From Comamonadaceae bacterium (GTDB lineage Bacteria > Pseudomonadota > Gammaproteobacteria > Burkholderiales > Burkholderiaceae_C), in NCBI GenBank assembly GCA_027488985.1, contig JAIYAR010000014.1, forward strand, positions 186,001 through 250,000: 64,000 nt of DNA, read 5' to 3'. Numbering within the stretch: position 1 is the first letter of the stretch; each line of letters starts with the position of its first letter. The notes beneath the pieces were generated by a model. That model was not told the origin of the DNA, ran no database searches, and worked only from the letters and a program-made list of their open reading frames with translations. Position numbers and translations under genes: made by a program. This document shows, one piece after another, positions 9,204 to 17,353 of the stretch.

Positions 9204-9833
9204 TTATGTGGGCGTATGCTTGAGCAGGTGTGCATGCACCGCCCCAGCCTTGAGGTGCCGGTGGACACTCAGCCCGACAGCGCTCAAGGTCTCATCGGTA
9301 TAGGCAGTGGGCGACTCGAGGTACACCCAGCCATCCGGCGCCAGCGCGCGGGCACAGGCGCCCAGGGCAGGTTCGAAGAGCGGCGCGTCAAACGGGGGGT
9401 CAATGAAGATCACATCCAGGCTGCCAGGGGCTGCCTGACGGATAGCGGCCACGCCATCTCCACGCTGCACATGTACGGCGCTGGCTTCAAGTTGAGCTTG
9501 GGTTTTTTTGAGCTGGTCGATCAGGGTGCCGTCCTGCTCGATGATGAGCACGTCTTTCGCGCCACGGGATGCGGCCTCAAAGCCGAGTGCACCGGTGCCG
9601 GCAAAGGCATCCAGGCATCGCAGACCGCTCATGTCCTGCCCCAGCCAGTTGAATACGGTCTCTCGCACGCGGTCTGGTGTGGGGCGCAGGCCGGGCTTGT
9701 CGGCTACTTTGAGCTTGGTGCGCTTCCAGAGCCCGCCGATGATGCGGATTTCGTGGCTTTGGCCAGCGCGAGGCCGCGCGGGGCGCTTGGGCGCAGCAGC
9801 GGCGCTGCGAGTGGAGGTAGCTTTGGCGTTCAT
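9204..9833 (-). CDS. rsmD: 16S rRNA (guanine966-N2)-methyltransferase RsmD
   Basis: A 209-residue SAM-dependent enzyme that methylates G966 of 16S rRNA. The sequence shows the RsmD start RIIGGLWKRTKLKV, the PTPDRVRETVFNWL motif, the SAM-binding loop LDAFAGTGALGFEAASRG and the catalytic DPPF motif (IFIDPPFDAP). The first 24 residues are Ala/Pro/Arg-rich and look disordered. It lies between the M16 peptidases and coaD. Confidence 0.95.
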   Translation of the reverse strand: MNAKATSTRSAAAAPKRPARPRAGQSHEIRIIGGLWKRTKLKVADKPGLRPTPDRVRETVFNWLGQDMSGLRCLDAFAGTGALGFEAASRGAKDVLIIEQDGTLIDQLKKTQAQLEASAVHVQRGDGVAAIRQAAPGSLDVIFIDPPFDAPLFEPALGACARALAPDGWVYLESPTAYTDETLSAVGLSVHRHLKAGAVHAHLLKHTPT

Positions 9834-9861
9834 GCTGGGAGCTTAACTGAATGCACCCCTC

Positions 9862-11214
9862 TCAACGGGCTGGCTCAGGTGCGCCCAGTACCACCGTGGC
9901 CATGCGCGCCGGCTGCAGTTTGCGGGCCATGGCGGCACGGACGTCGGCCACGGTCAGGCGCTCCACCTGCAGCGTCCATGTGTCCAGATAGTCCAGCGGC
10001 AGGCCGTTCCAGGCGATGTTGGCTACGTTGTCGAGCAGCTTTTTGTTGCTGTCGATACGCAGCGCAAAGCCGCCTATCAGGTTGTCTTTGGCGGCTTGTA
10101 GCTCTTTCTCGGAGGGTCCCTCTTCGACAAACTTGGTTACCACCTCGCGGACCAAAGTCAGTGCTTGCTCCGCCTGGTCAGGCCGTGTTTGGAGGCCGAT
10201 GGTGAAAGCGCCCGCATGCATACCGGGCGCAAAGTAGCTGTACACGCTGTAGGTGAGCCCCCGCTTTTCACGCACCTCTTCGGTGAGTCGGGCGGTAAAG
10301 CCGCCCCCACCCAGGATGTGGTTGCCCACCGTGAGCGCGAAGAAGTCGGGGTCCTTGCGCAGATAGCCCGGCTGCCCTACCAACACATGCGCTTGGGCCG
10401 ATGCAAACGGAATGCGCGTCTCACTCGCTGCCGCCAGCGCTGCCACCTCGGGCACCGCTGGCTGGGCCGTGCAGCCACCTTGCGGCACCCGGGCCAGCAA
10501 CTTGGTTACCAAGGCATCCGCCTGCGCACGATTGAGCGCGCCTACGATGCTCACCTGAGCCGCGCAAGCACGCAGCACCTTGGCATGCAGGGCGCGCAAG
10601 TCTTCTACGTTGGTGCGCAACAGGCTGGCCTCGGTGGTCTCGCGGCCGTAGGGGTGGCTGCCGTACACAGCTTGGTTGAACGCACGCCCGGCCAGTGTGG
10701 CGGGGCGGGTGTTGGCTTCCTTGAGGCTGGCAATCATCTTGGGCCGGTCTCGCAACCATGGCGCCTCCGGGAACGAGGGCTCGCCCAACTGGCGGGAAGC
10801 CAGCGCCACGGCTTTGTCCAGCAGGTCCGGGTAGGTCAGGGAGCGCAGGCCAAAGCTCATGCGGTCGGCACTGGCACTGCCACCGAAAGACGCGCCCAAG
10901 TCCGCCCAGGCTTCGCTGAGCTGGTGCTCGTCCAGCGCGGGGCCGGCACTGCTGGCGCGCACGCCGTTGGCGGTGCTGGCAGCCATCAGGTTGGCCAATC
11001 CGGGCTTGTCGACAGGGTCGCGGCGGGCGCCAGCATCCAGGTCGATCTGCACATCCACCATGGGAATGGCGGGACTCTCAACCAGATACACCCGCACACC
11101 GCTGGGCTGCGTCCAGTGCTGGATGGGGATACCCGCCCACCCCGTTTGCATGCCGAAAATGGCCATAGCGCCCGTCAATATTGCGCGAGCAGCTATAAAT
11201 TTAGGAGTAATCAT
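9862..11214 (-). CDS. M16-family peptidase-like protein without the zinc motif
   Basis: A 450-residue exported protein with the M16 double fold. The region aligned with the zinc-binding helix (DKPGLANLMAASTANG) has no HxxEH, so it is probably the non-catalytic partner of the active M16 protein just upstream. M16 members commonly work as such heterodimers in the periplasm. The second domain has the usual R-Y-like segment (EEVREKRGLTYSVYSYF). The two genes are 24 bases apart and co-directional. Its signal peptide is encoded by a copy of the interspersed repeat. Confidence 0.9.
   Translation of the reverse strand: MITPKFIAARAILTGAMAIFGMQTGWAGIPIQHWTQPSGVRVYLVESPAIPMVDVQIDLDAGARRDPVDKPGLANLMAASTANGVRASSAGPALDEHQLSEAWADLGASFGGSASADRMSFGLRSLTYPDLLDKAVALASRQLGEPSFPEAPWLRDRPKMIASLKEANTRPATLAGRAFNQAVYGSHPYGRETTEASLLRTNVEDLRALHAKVLRACAAQVSIVGALNRAQADALVTKLLARVPQGGCTAQPAVPEVAALAAASETRIPFASAQAHVLVGQPGYLRKDPDFFALTVGNHILGGGGFTARLTEEVREKRGLTYSVYSYFAPGMHAGAFTIGLQTRPDQAEQALTLVREVVTKFVEEGPSEKELQAAKDNLIGGFALRIDSNKKLLDNVANIAWNGLPLDYLDTWTLQVERLTVADVRAAMARKLQPARMATVVLGAPEPAR
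11161..11206 (-). repeat. Copy of the interspersed element, encoding an M16 signal peptide
   Basis: On the reverse strand the stretch reads tttatagctgctcgcgcaat and then attgacgggcgctatgg, a near match to the intergenic copies over about 40 bases. It is read as F-I-A-A-R-A-I-L-T-G-A-M-A, residues 6-18 of the M16-like protein, in the same frame as the other genic copies. Confidence 0.75.
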
Positions 11215-11238
11215 GGGGTCATAAACCTTTGGCGCTGT

Positions 11239-12717
11239 TCAATGGCGAATACCCGCCGCTGGAACGCGGGGCTTGCGGGTGCTGTCCACGGGCTGGGGCA
11301 GCAAGGTGGCCACAGTCAGCGCGTCATCACCAAAGTACTTGGCAGCGACCGACTGCACCTGCGCGGCGGTCACTTTGCGCAAGCGCTCCAGCAACAGCTG
11401 GTCGGCCCCCAGAGGAAAGCCGTTGATCCAGCTCACACCCAGCAAGCGGGCCTGGTTGAACACGCTGTCCTGCTTGTAAACCTCCCCGGCCACCCAACGG
11501 TTTTTGACACGACTTAGCTCAGCCTCGGTCACACCGTCTTTGGCCACCAGCACCACCTGGGCTCGCAGGGCCGCCTCCACTTCGGCGGCCGTTTTGCCGA
11601 CAGCCGGAACGCCATACAAAGTAAAGAGCTGCGGGCCACGCGCGGTGAGTCCGTAGTAGGCGCCCGCGCTGTCAGCCACCGGCTGATCCGATAGCGTAAG
11701 CGCGCGCGGCAGACGGGCACCGTCGTAGCCGGACAGGACTGCCGACAGCACCGTCAGCGCCAGTGCATCGTCACTGGTAGCGTCAGTGGGGGCTGCCGCT
11801 GTCATTGGCAAGCCGGCTGGCTTGAGACCTGGCACCTTGAAAGCCAACGCCACATAGGCCTGCTCGGCAGGTGCCTTGAAGTCCAAGCGGCGCAGGCCGG
11901 TTTGCTCCGGTTCGGTGCGCGGCTTACGCGCTGGCTCGGCGTACACCGGCAAACTGCCGTAGTACTTTTCGGCTAGCAGACGGACGGCGTCCACATCGAC
12001 ATCCCCCGCCACGATCACGGCAGCATTGGCGGGTGTGTACCAGCGGCGGTAGAAGGCGCGGGCGTCTTCGGCAGTCAGGCTCTCCAGGTCGCTCATCCAG
12101 CCCACGATGGGGCGGCGGTAGGGGTCGGCCTGGTAAATCACCCCATCCATAGCCTCGTGCAGGCGGGCGTGGGGCTTGTCTTCGGTGCGCAGGCGGCGCT
12201 CTTCCTTCACTACCTCCAGCTCTTTGGCAAACACCTCGTCCGTCCAGGTGTTGTTGGCAAAGCGGTCGGACTCCAGACGCATCACATCCTCCAGCTTGGC
12301 TGAGGGAATCTGCTGGAAGTAGCCGGTGTAGTCCTTGCTGGTGAATGCGTTTTCGCGGCCGCCAAGGGCGGCGACCTTGCGCGAAAAATCGCCGGCCTTC
12401 ACTGTAGGCGTGCCCTTGAACATCATGTGCTCCAGCACGTGGGCTACGCCGCTAGTGCCATCCACCTCGTCCATAGAGCCCACGCGCACCCACACCATAT
12501 GCACCGCTGTCGGTGCGCGCCGGTCGGGCTTGACGATAAGGGTCATGCCATTCTTCAAAGTGAACTGCTGCGCCAGTGTGGCGGGACGCGCGGTTCGCAC
12601 CTCGGCAGCCGATCCAGGCAGCGGGAACAAAGCAAGAATGGGAAGGAAAGTGGCCAGCACCAACCTGGAAACCGGGGAAGCCCACAAGAGGCCCGGGAAG
12701 TGAAATGGGTGTTTCAT
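11239..12717 (-). CDS. Zinc-dependent M16-family peptidase (active subunit)
   Basis: A 492-residue periplasmic metallopeptidase. The zinc motif HVLEHMMFKGT (HxxEH) is near residue 80, and the second glutamate is supplied by the downstream helix ELEVVKEERRLR. The protein begins with a signal peptide (hydrophobic run at about residues 10-33). The open frame continues upstream through ftsY on the other strand, so the start is placed at 12717, leaving 28 bases between divergent starts. It pairs with the inactive M16-like gene that follows. Confidence 0.93.
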   Translation of the reverse strand: MKHPFHFPGLLWASPVSRLVLATFLPILALFPLPGSAAEVRTARPATLAQQFTLKNGMTLIVKPDRRAPTAVHMVWVRVGSMDEVDGTSGVAHVLEHMMFKGTPTVKAGDFSRKVAALGGRENAFTSKDYTGYFQQIPSAKLEDVMRLESDRFANNTWTDEVFAKELEVVKEERRLRTEDKPHARLHEAMDGVIYQADPYRRPIVGWMSDLESLTAEDARAFYRRWYTPANAAVIVAGDVDVDAVRLLAEKYYGSLPVYAEPARKPRTEPEQTGLRRLDFKAPAEQAYVALAFKVPGLKPAGLPMTAAAPTDATSDDALALTVLSAVLSGYDGARLPRALTLSDQPVADSAGAYYGLTARGPQLFTLYGVPAVGKTAAEVEAALRAQVVLVAKDGVTEAELSRVKNRWVAGEVYKQDSVFNQARLLGVSWINGFPLGADQLLLERLRKVTAAQVQSVAAKYFGDDALTVATLLPQPVDSTRKPRVPAAGIRH

Positions 12718-12745
12718 AGAATGCTGTGATTCTAGAAACACCCTC

Positions 12746-13819
12746 ATGTTCAGTTTTTTCAAAAAGAAATTCCTTTCTTCTTCCAATCCAGCCCCTGAGG
12801 CTCTAGCGGCCGCGCCTTTGGCCCCTGTGCCTGCAAGCGCCTCCGCTGAACCCGCCTCACTGATCGGCAGTGCGCTGGTCATCCCCATCGACATCCCGGA
12901 TCCTGCGTCGCCGCCCCCCGAGCGCCAGAAATGGCTGGACAAACTCAAGGCGGGCCTGGGAAAGACTGCCACCAACATTTCCGGTGTGTTCGGCGGTAAC
13001 GTCATTGACGAAGCACTGTATGAGGACTTGGAAAGCGCTCTTCTGATGTCGGATGCAGGTGTGGCCGCCACCGAATTTGTGTTGGCTGACCTGCGTCGTA
13101 AAGCGGCTGCCAGTGGCATTACCCACCCGGTAGCCCTGAAAAATGCACTGATTGCCACCCTGACCGAGCTGCTGCAGCCCTTGCAAAAGCCGCTGGTGAT
13201 CGGCGAGCACACACCCACCGTCGTCATGGTGGCAGGTGTGAACGGTGCAGGCAAAACCACCAGCATCGGCAAGTTGACCAAACATTTGGCCGACAGCAAC
13301 GCCAGCGTATTGCTGGCAGCGGCCGACACGTTCCGGGCGGCAGCGCGAGAACAGCTCACGGTCTGGGCAGACCGCAACACCGTGGAGATAGTGAGCCAGG
13401 AAGGCGGCGACCCCGCCGCCGTGAGTTTTGATGCAGTTACCGCCGGCAAGGCACGCGGCAAAGATGTGGTGCTCATCGATACTGCAGGCCGCCTCCCCAC
13501 CCAGCTGCACCTGATGGAGGAGCTGAAAAAAATCAAACGGGTGATTGCCAAGGCAGACGGTACCGCACCGCATGAAGTGCTGCTGGTCATCGACGGCAAC
13601 ACCGGTCAGAACGCTGTCATGCAGGTCAAGGCCTTTGACGACGCGCTGGGCCTCACCGGCCTGATCGTCACCAAGCTGGACGGCACCGCCAAGGGCGGCG
13701 TGCTGGCAGCTATCGCCCGCGAGCGGCCCATTCCGGTGTACTTCATCGGCGTGGGCGAAAAGCTCGATGAGCTGGAGACTTTCAACGCCCGGGAATTTGC
13801 GACCGCCTTGGTGGTTTAG
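12746..13819 (+). CDS. ftsY: Signal recognition particle receptor FtsY
   Basis: A 357-residue SRP-family GTPase that docks ribosome-SRP complexes at the inner membrane. The N-domain (about 60-140) is followed by the G-domain with GVNGAGKTTSIGKL, the DTFRAAAREQL insertion, DTAGRLPTQ and TKLDGTAKGG. The N-terminal A-domain is short (about 55 residues) and Ala/Pro-rich rather than strongly acidic, although it starts with FSFFKKKF, a plausible membrane-binding helix. It is divergent from the M16 operon. Confidence 0.97.
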   Translation: MFSFFKKKFLSSSNPAPEALAAAPLAPVPASASAEPASLIGSALVIPIDIPDPASPPPERQKWLDKLKAGLGKTATNISGVFGGNVIDEALYEDLESALLMSDAGVAATEFVLADLRRKAAASGITHPVALKNALIATLTELLQPLQKPLVIGEHTPTVVMVAGVNGAGKTTSIGKLTKHLADSNASVLLAAADTFRAAAREQLTVWADRNTVEIVSQEGGDPAAVSFDAVTAGKARGKDVVLIDTAGRLPTQLHLMEELKKIKRVIAKADGTAPHEVLLVIDGNTGQNAVMQVKAFDDALGLTGLIVTKLDGTAKGGVLAAIARERPIPVYFIGVGEKLDELETFNAREFATALVV

Positions 13820-13834
13820 CCGAAGAGTCTTCTG

Positions 13835-14389
13835 ATGCGGATTCCTCAAAAAGTAGTGAGACTTGGCACTTTCACTATGTGGGTGTTGCCAGCCTTCTTT
13901 TTGGCCGACGCATTGCGCACTGGCTCTGCGCAAAAAGAACACTTGTTGGCCATTGGGATGAGTTGTGCTTTTTGGCTTCTGTTAAGTTACTGGGAATGGG
14001 TGCGTGCACAGGGGTACTTGGACCTAAACGCAAAAACAAAACTTATCACCATCAAAACGATCAATGTATTTGGCAAATCACATTGCGCCAGCTATCGCGT
14101 TCAAGACTTCAGAGCAGTTTCATCGTTCCTTACTTGGCCGGAGAACCGCAGCAACTGCGTTGAACTCATCACCCACACAGGTGGTGAAGCTTTGGTTATT
14201 GCTGAGTTTGAGCCCGCACGAATTGACAAGTCGTTTTGGGGCACTCCTGTTTATGGTGAATCCATTGAGGCTCAAAACCTTAGGCAGCTAGTGAGGACGG
14301 ATTTCGAGCTCGAAGACCGGGGATTCGAGGGCAGTCGATTCCCACGAAAAGAATACTCACCTCAGTCGAAGTCTGATAAACCTATGTAA
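13835..14389 (+). CDS. Hypothetical membrane protein
   Basis: A 184-residue protein that I do not recognise. It has two hydrophobic segments (about residues 11-26 and 37-53) followed by a soluble domain of mainly beta-strand character and a charged tail. This resembles small proteins with a PH-like cytoplasmic domain after two membrane helices, but no motif proves it. The gene is 15 bases after ftsY. Its codon use is more AT-rich than both neighbours, which suggests a later acquisition or relaxed selection. Confidence 0.65.
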   Translation: MRIPQKVVRLGTFTMWVLPAFFLADALRTGSAQKEHLLAIGMSCAFWLLLSYWEWVRAQGYLDLNAKTKLITIKTINVFGKSHCASYRVQDFRAVSSFLTWPENRSNCVELITHTGGEALVIAEFEPARIDKSFWGTPVYGESIEAQNLRQLVRTDFELEDRGFEGSRFPRKEYSPQSKSDKPM

Positions 14390-14450
14390 GAAGCGCCCTT
14401 CAGGATCGACTAAACCAAACAGCTACGAGCAAACAAAGCTTCGACAAACC

Positions 14451-15644
14451 ATGAACCCAAACCGCCGTCAACTTCTTGCCGCCTCTGCAGCATCAGTAGC
14501 GCTTCCCGTCTTGGCCCAACCCACCCCCGCCTGGTCGGCCATAGCGGCCAAGGCCAAAGGGCAGACCGTTTACTTCAACGCCTGGGGCGGCTCGGAGACC
14601 ATCAACGCGTATATCCAGTGGGCCGCGGGCGAGGCGCAAAAGCGCTTTGGCGTGACCGTGCAGCACGTCAAGATTGCCGATGCGCCGGACATGATCAAGC
14701 GGGTGCGCAACGAAAAAGCCGCCGGCAAAACCAATGGCAGCGTGGATCTGGTGTGGATCAACGGTGAAAACTTTTTGACCATGAAACGCGAGGGCCTGCT
14801 CTTCGGGCCCTTTGCCGAAAGCCTGCCGTCGTACGCCAAAGTGGACGTGCAAGGCAAGCCCACCACGCGCTTGGACTTTGCAGAGCCCACCGACGGCCTC
14901 GAGGCACCCTGGGGCATGGCGCAGCTGACCTTCATGGTCGACAGCAAGCGCACACCCAAGCCGCCACAGAACCTCGCAGAGCTGCAAGCCTTTGCCAAAG
15001 CCAACCCCGGCCGCGTGACCTACCCGCGCCCGCCTAACTTCCACGGCACCACCTTCCTGAAGCAAGTGCTGATGGACGTGAACGCGAACCGCGACGCGCT
15101 CTACAAACCAGTCACTCCTGACGCATTCGCCAAGGCCACCGCCCCCCTGTGGGCAGCGCTGGACCAGATGCACCCGCACCTGTGGCGCGGCGGCAAGCAG
15201 TTTCCCAACAATGCCGAAGCCATTCGTCAGATGCTGGCCGATGGTGAAGTGGCTCTGGCCCTCACCTTCAACCCCAACGACGCTGCGAACGAAATTGCCG
15301 CAAAGCGCCTTCCTGCAAGCGTCACCAGCTATCAATTCAGTAGCGGAACCATCGGCAACACGCACTTTGTCGCCATCCCTGTGAACGCCAGCGCCAAAGA
15401 GGGCGCCCAGGTATTTGCCAACTTTTTGCTCAGCGCCGAAGCCCAGGCCCGCAAGGCTGATATCACCGTGTGGGGCGACCCGACCGTGCTCGCGCTGGAC
15501 AAGCTCAGTGCCACCGAGCGCGCTGCGTTCTCTGCCAAGCCTCTGCCAGGCCAGGTAGAAAAGCCTGCGCCCGCCATCCCCGAGCCGCACGGCAGCTGGG
15601 TCGATGCGCTAGAAAAAGAGTGGACCAAGCGCTACGCGGGGTGA
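14451..15644 (+). CDS. YnjB-type ABC transporter substrate-binding protein
   Basis: A 397-residue periplasmic binding protein. A signal peptide ends about residue 22, after VLA. The segments GQTVYFNAWGGSETINAYI and SVDLVWINGENF are characteristic of the YnjB family (COG4134), as I recall E. coli YnjB. The ligand of this family is not established. No permease or ATPase is adjacent; YnjC- and YnjD-like genes are at 34.3-37.0 kb in the same window, and this is their probable partner. A hairpin follows the stop. Confidence 0.88.
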   Translation: MNPNRRQLLAASAASVALPVLAQPTPAWSAIAAKAKGQTVYFNAWGGSETINAYIQWAAGEAQKRFGVTVQHVKIADAPDMIKRVRNEKAAGKTNGSVDLVWINGENFLTMKREGLLFGPFAESLPSYAKVDVQGKPTTRLDFAEPTDGLEAPWGMAQLTFMVDSKRTPKPPQNLAELQAFAKANPGRVTYPRPPNFHGTTFLKQVLMDVNANRDALYKPVTPDAFAKATAPLWAALDQMHPHLWRGGKQFPNNAEAIRQMLADGEVALALTFNPNDAANEIAAKRLPASVTSYQFSSGTIGNTHFVAIPVNASAKEGAQVFANFLLSAEAQARKADITVWGDPTVLALDKLSATERAAFSAKPLPGQVEKPAPAIPEPHGSWVDALEKEWTKRYAG

Positions 15645-15645
15645 G

Positions 15646-15673
15646 AAATAGTTCGCACAAAAGCGGACTATTT
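15646..15673 (+). terminator. Hairpin after the YnjB-type gene, probable terminator
   Basis: An 11-bp inverted repeat, aaatagttcgc / gcggactattt (one G-T pair), with an acaaaa loop starts two bases after the stop codon. The 3' arm ends in ttt, and the 5' arm begins with aaa, so it could act in both directions. The T-run is short. Confidence 0.55.
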
Positions 15674-15766
15674 CAATCGCAACAAGCAATCCGGTAGACA
15701 GATCTTAAGCTCTGCCCGTTCAATGCGGGCTGGCCGGTTGGCGGCCATTACTTTGGATCTGTTTGC

Positions 15767-16387
15767 ATGTCATTTTTCACCCGGTCTTCACGCGTGGCGC
15801 ACCTAGGCGCCACCCTTGCCTTCATCACCCTTGCAGGCGCAAGCCTCACCGCCTGCCAACAAGCCCCTGTGGCGCCCGTAGTGCCGGTATACAGCGGCCC
15901 GACCTTGCCGATTGCGCAGTCCGATCGCGGCGTACAAATCTTCTTGCCCAGCGCGGCCTTGTTTGAATCCGGTAAATCCAGCCTGAACGCCACTGAATCC
16001 GCGGCCTACATGCAACGCGTGGCACTGCTCATCAACACCAAGACGGACAAAAACGTAGTGCTCGAAGGGCACACCGATAACGTCGGCAACGAAGGCCTGA
16101 ACCAGGAGCTCTCAGAAGCCCGCGCCCGCAGCGTGCGCGAAGCGCTGCTGGCCCAAGGCGTAGACGCCAAGCGCCTGAGCACCAGCGGCTTTTCCTTCAA
16201 GCGCCCGGTCGCCTCCAACGCGACCGACGAGGGCCGCAAACTCAACCGCCGTGTAGAGGTGGTGATCCTGGAAGAAAAGGTAGAGAACATTACCCGTGGC
16301 GAAGCGCCCAACGCGTTTGAGAACGCATGGGATCGGCTGAAGGCCATGATGGACAAGGGCCTGATCCAACCGGTGATGGCGCAATGA
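15767..16387 (+). CDS. OmpA-family peptidoglycan-binding lipoprotein
   Basis: A 206-residue protein. The signal peptide ends with a lipobox-like LTAC (Cys about residue 29). The OmpA/Pal domain covers about residues 50-170, with the peptidoglycan-binding motif EGHTDNVGNEGLNQELSEAR and the matching NRRVEVVI end. It would tether the outer membrane to the cell wall. It overlaps the start of the next patatin gene by four bases (ATGA), so the two are co-transcribed. Confidence 0.88.
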   Translation: MSFFTRSSRVAHLGATLAFITLAGASLTACQQAPVAPVVPVYSGPTLPIAQSDRGVQIFLPSAALFESGKSSLNATESAAYMQRVALLINTKTDKNVVLEGHTDNVGNEGLNQELSEARARSVREALLAQGVDAKRLSTSGFSFKRPVASNATDEGRKLNRRVEVVILEEKVENITRGEAPNAFENAWDRLKAMMDKGLIQPVMAQ

Positions 16388-17286
16388 TGGAGCGCAACAC
16401 CATGCAACGCCGCGCGTTCAATTCCACACTGGTCAAGAGCTTGGCGGCAGCCTCAGCAGCCACAGTGGCAGGCACTGTCGGTGCGCAAACAGCACCCAAA
16501 CGCGGCGGCAAATTGGGTCTTGTGTTGGGCGGCGGTTCAGCCCGGGGCTTTTCGCACATCGGTGTGCTCAAAGCGCTGGAAGAAAGCGGCTACAAGGCGG
16601 ATGTGGTGGTGGGTACCAGCGCGGGTTCACTGGTAGGCGCCTTCTATGCTGCAGGCTACAGCCCTTGGCAGATGGAAGAAGTGGCCCTCAAGGTGCGTGA
16701 CATCGATGTGGCAGACCTTAACTCCGCCAACAAACGCGGCATGTTTGCCGGCGAAGCACTGCAAAGGCTGGTGAACGAATACGTGCGCCAACAACCCATT
16801 GAAAAGCTCAAGCTCACCTTCGGCGCAGTGGCTACCAACCTGCACAGTGGCGAGGCCGTGTTGCTCCGCTCGGGCGACACCGGCCAAGCGGTGCGCGCCT
16901 CCAGCGCCATACCCGGCGTATTTGTGCCTGCACAGGTGGGCGGCAACGAGTTGGTGGACGGTGGTCTGGTGAGCCCACTGCCTGTGCGCTTTGCGCGGGC
17001 TTTGGGTGCCACGCAGGTGATTGCTGTCGACGTGGGCACCAAACCGCAAAACAACGTGGGCAACGGCCTGTATGAAGTCATCCTCCAATCTTTCGAGATC
17101 ATGGGCCGAGCACTCACCAACCTCGAAGCCAAGGAAGCCGATTTCCTCATCCGGCCTGACACCTCGCGCTTTAGCAGCACCGACTTCGGCGCACGCAAAG
17201 ACCTGATCCAGGCCGGATATGTGGCCGGGCGAGCCGCACTGGCAGAGCTCAGTCGCAAAGTGGCACCCAATGCCAAAGCCGGCTGA
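16384..17286 (+). CDS. Exported patatin-like phospholipase (RssA type)
   Basis: A 300-residue serine hydrolase. It has the patatin oxyanion motif GGGSARGFSHIGVL, the nucleophile elbow GTSAG, and the catalytic aspartate in VDGGLVSPLP. The N-terminus (RRAFNSTLVKSLAAASAATVAG) resembles a Tat or Sec signal, so it probably acts in the periplasm. Start codons at 16384 and 16387 are adjacent. It is translationally coupled to the OmpA-like lipoprotein, which suggests an envelope-lipid role. Confidence 0.9.
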   Translation: MMERNTMQRRAFNSTLVKSLAAASAATVAGTVGAQTAPKRGGKLGLVLGGGSARGFSHIGVLKALEESGYKADVVVGTSAGSLVGAFYAAGYSPWQMEEVALKVRDIDVADLNSANKRGMFAGEALQRLVNEYVRQQPIEKLKLTFGAVATNLHSGEAVLLRSGDTGQAVRASSAIPGVFVPAQVGGNELVDGGLVSPLPVRFARALGATQVIAVDVGTKPQNNVGNGLYEVILQSFEIMGRALTNLEAKEADFLIRPDTSRFSSTDFGARKDLIQAGYVAGRAALAELSRKVAPNAKAG

Positions 17287-17353
17287 ACCGGCCAGCGCGA
17301 GAAGCTGACCGTTCGCGAATTGCGGGCTCGCGCACACTGTGGCCGGGCCCACA

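Noticed and set aside
11239..13602. A longer M16 protein starting inside the reverse complement of ftsY
   Set aside because: The extension has low-complexity Ser/Ala character and overlaps ftsY entirely; the signal peptide begins at 12717.
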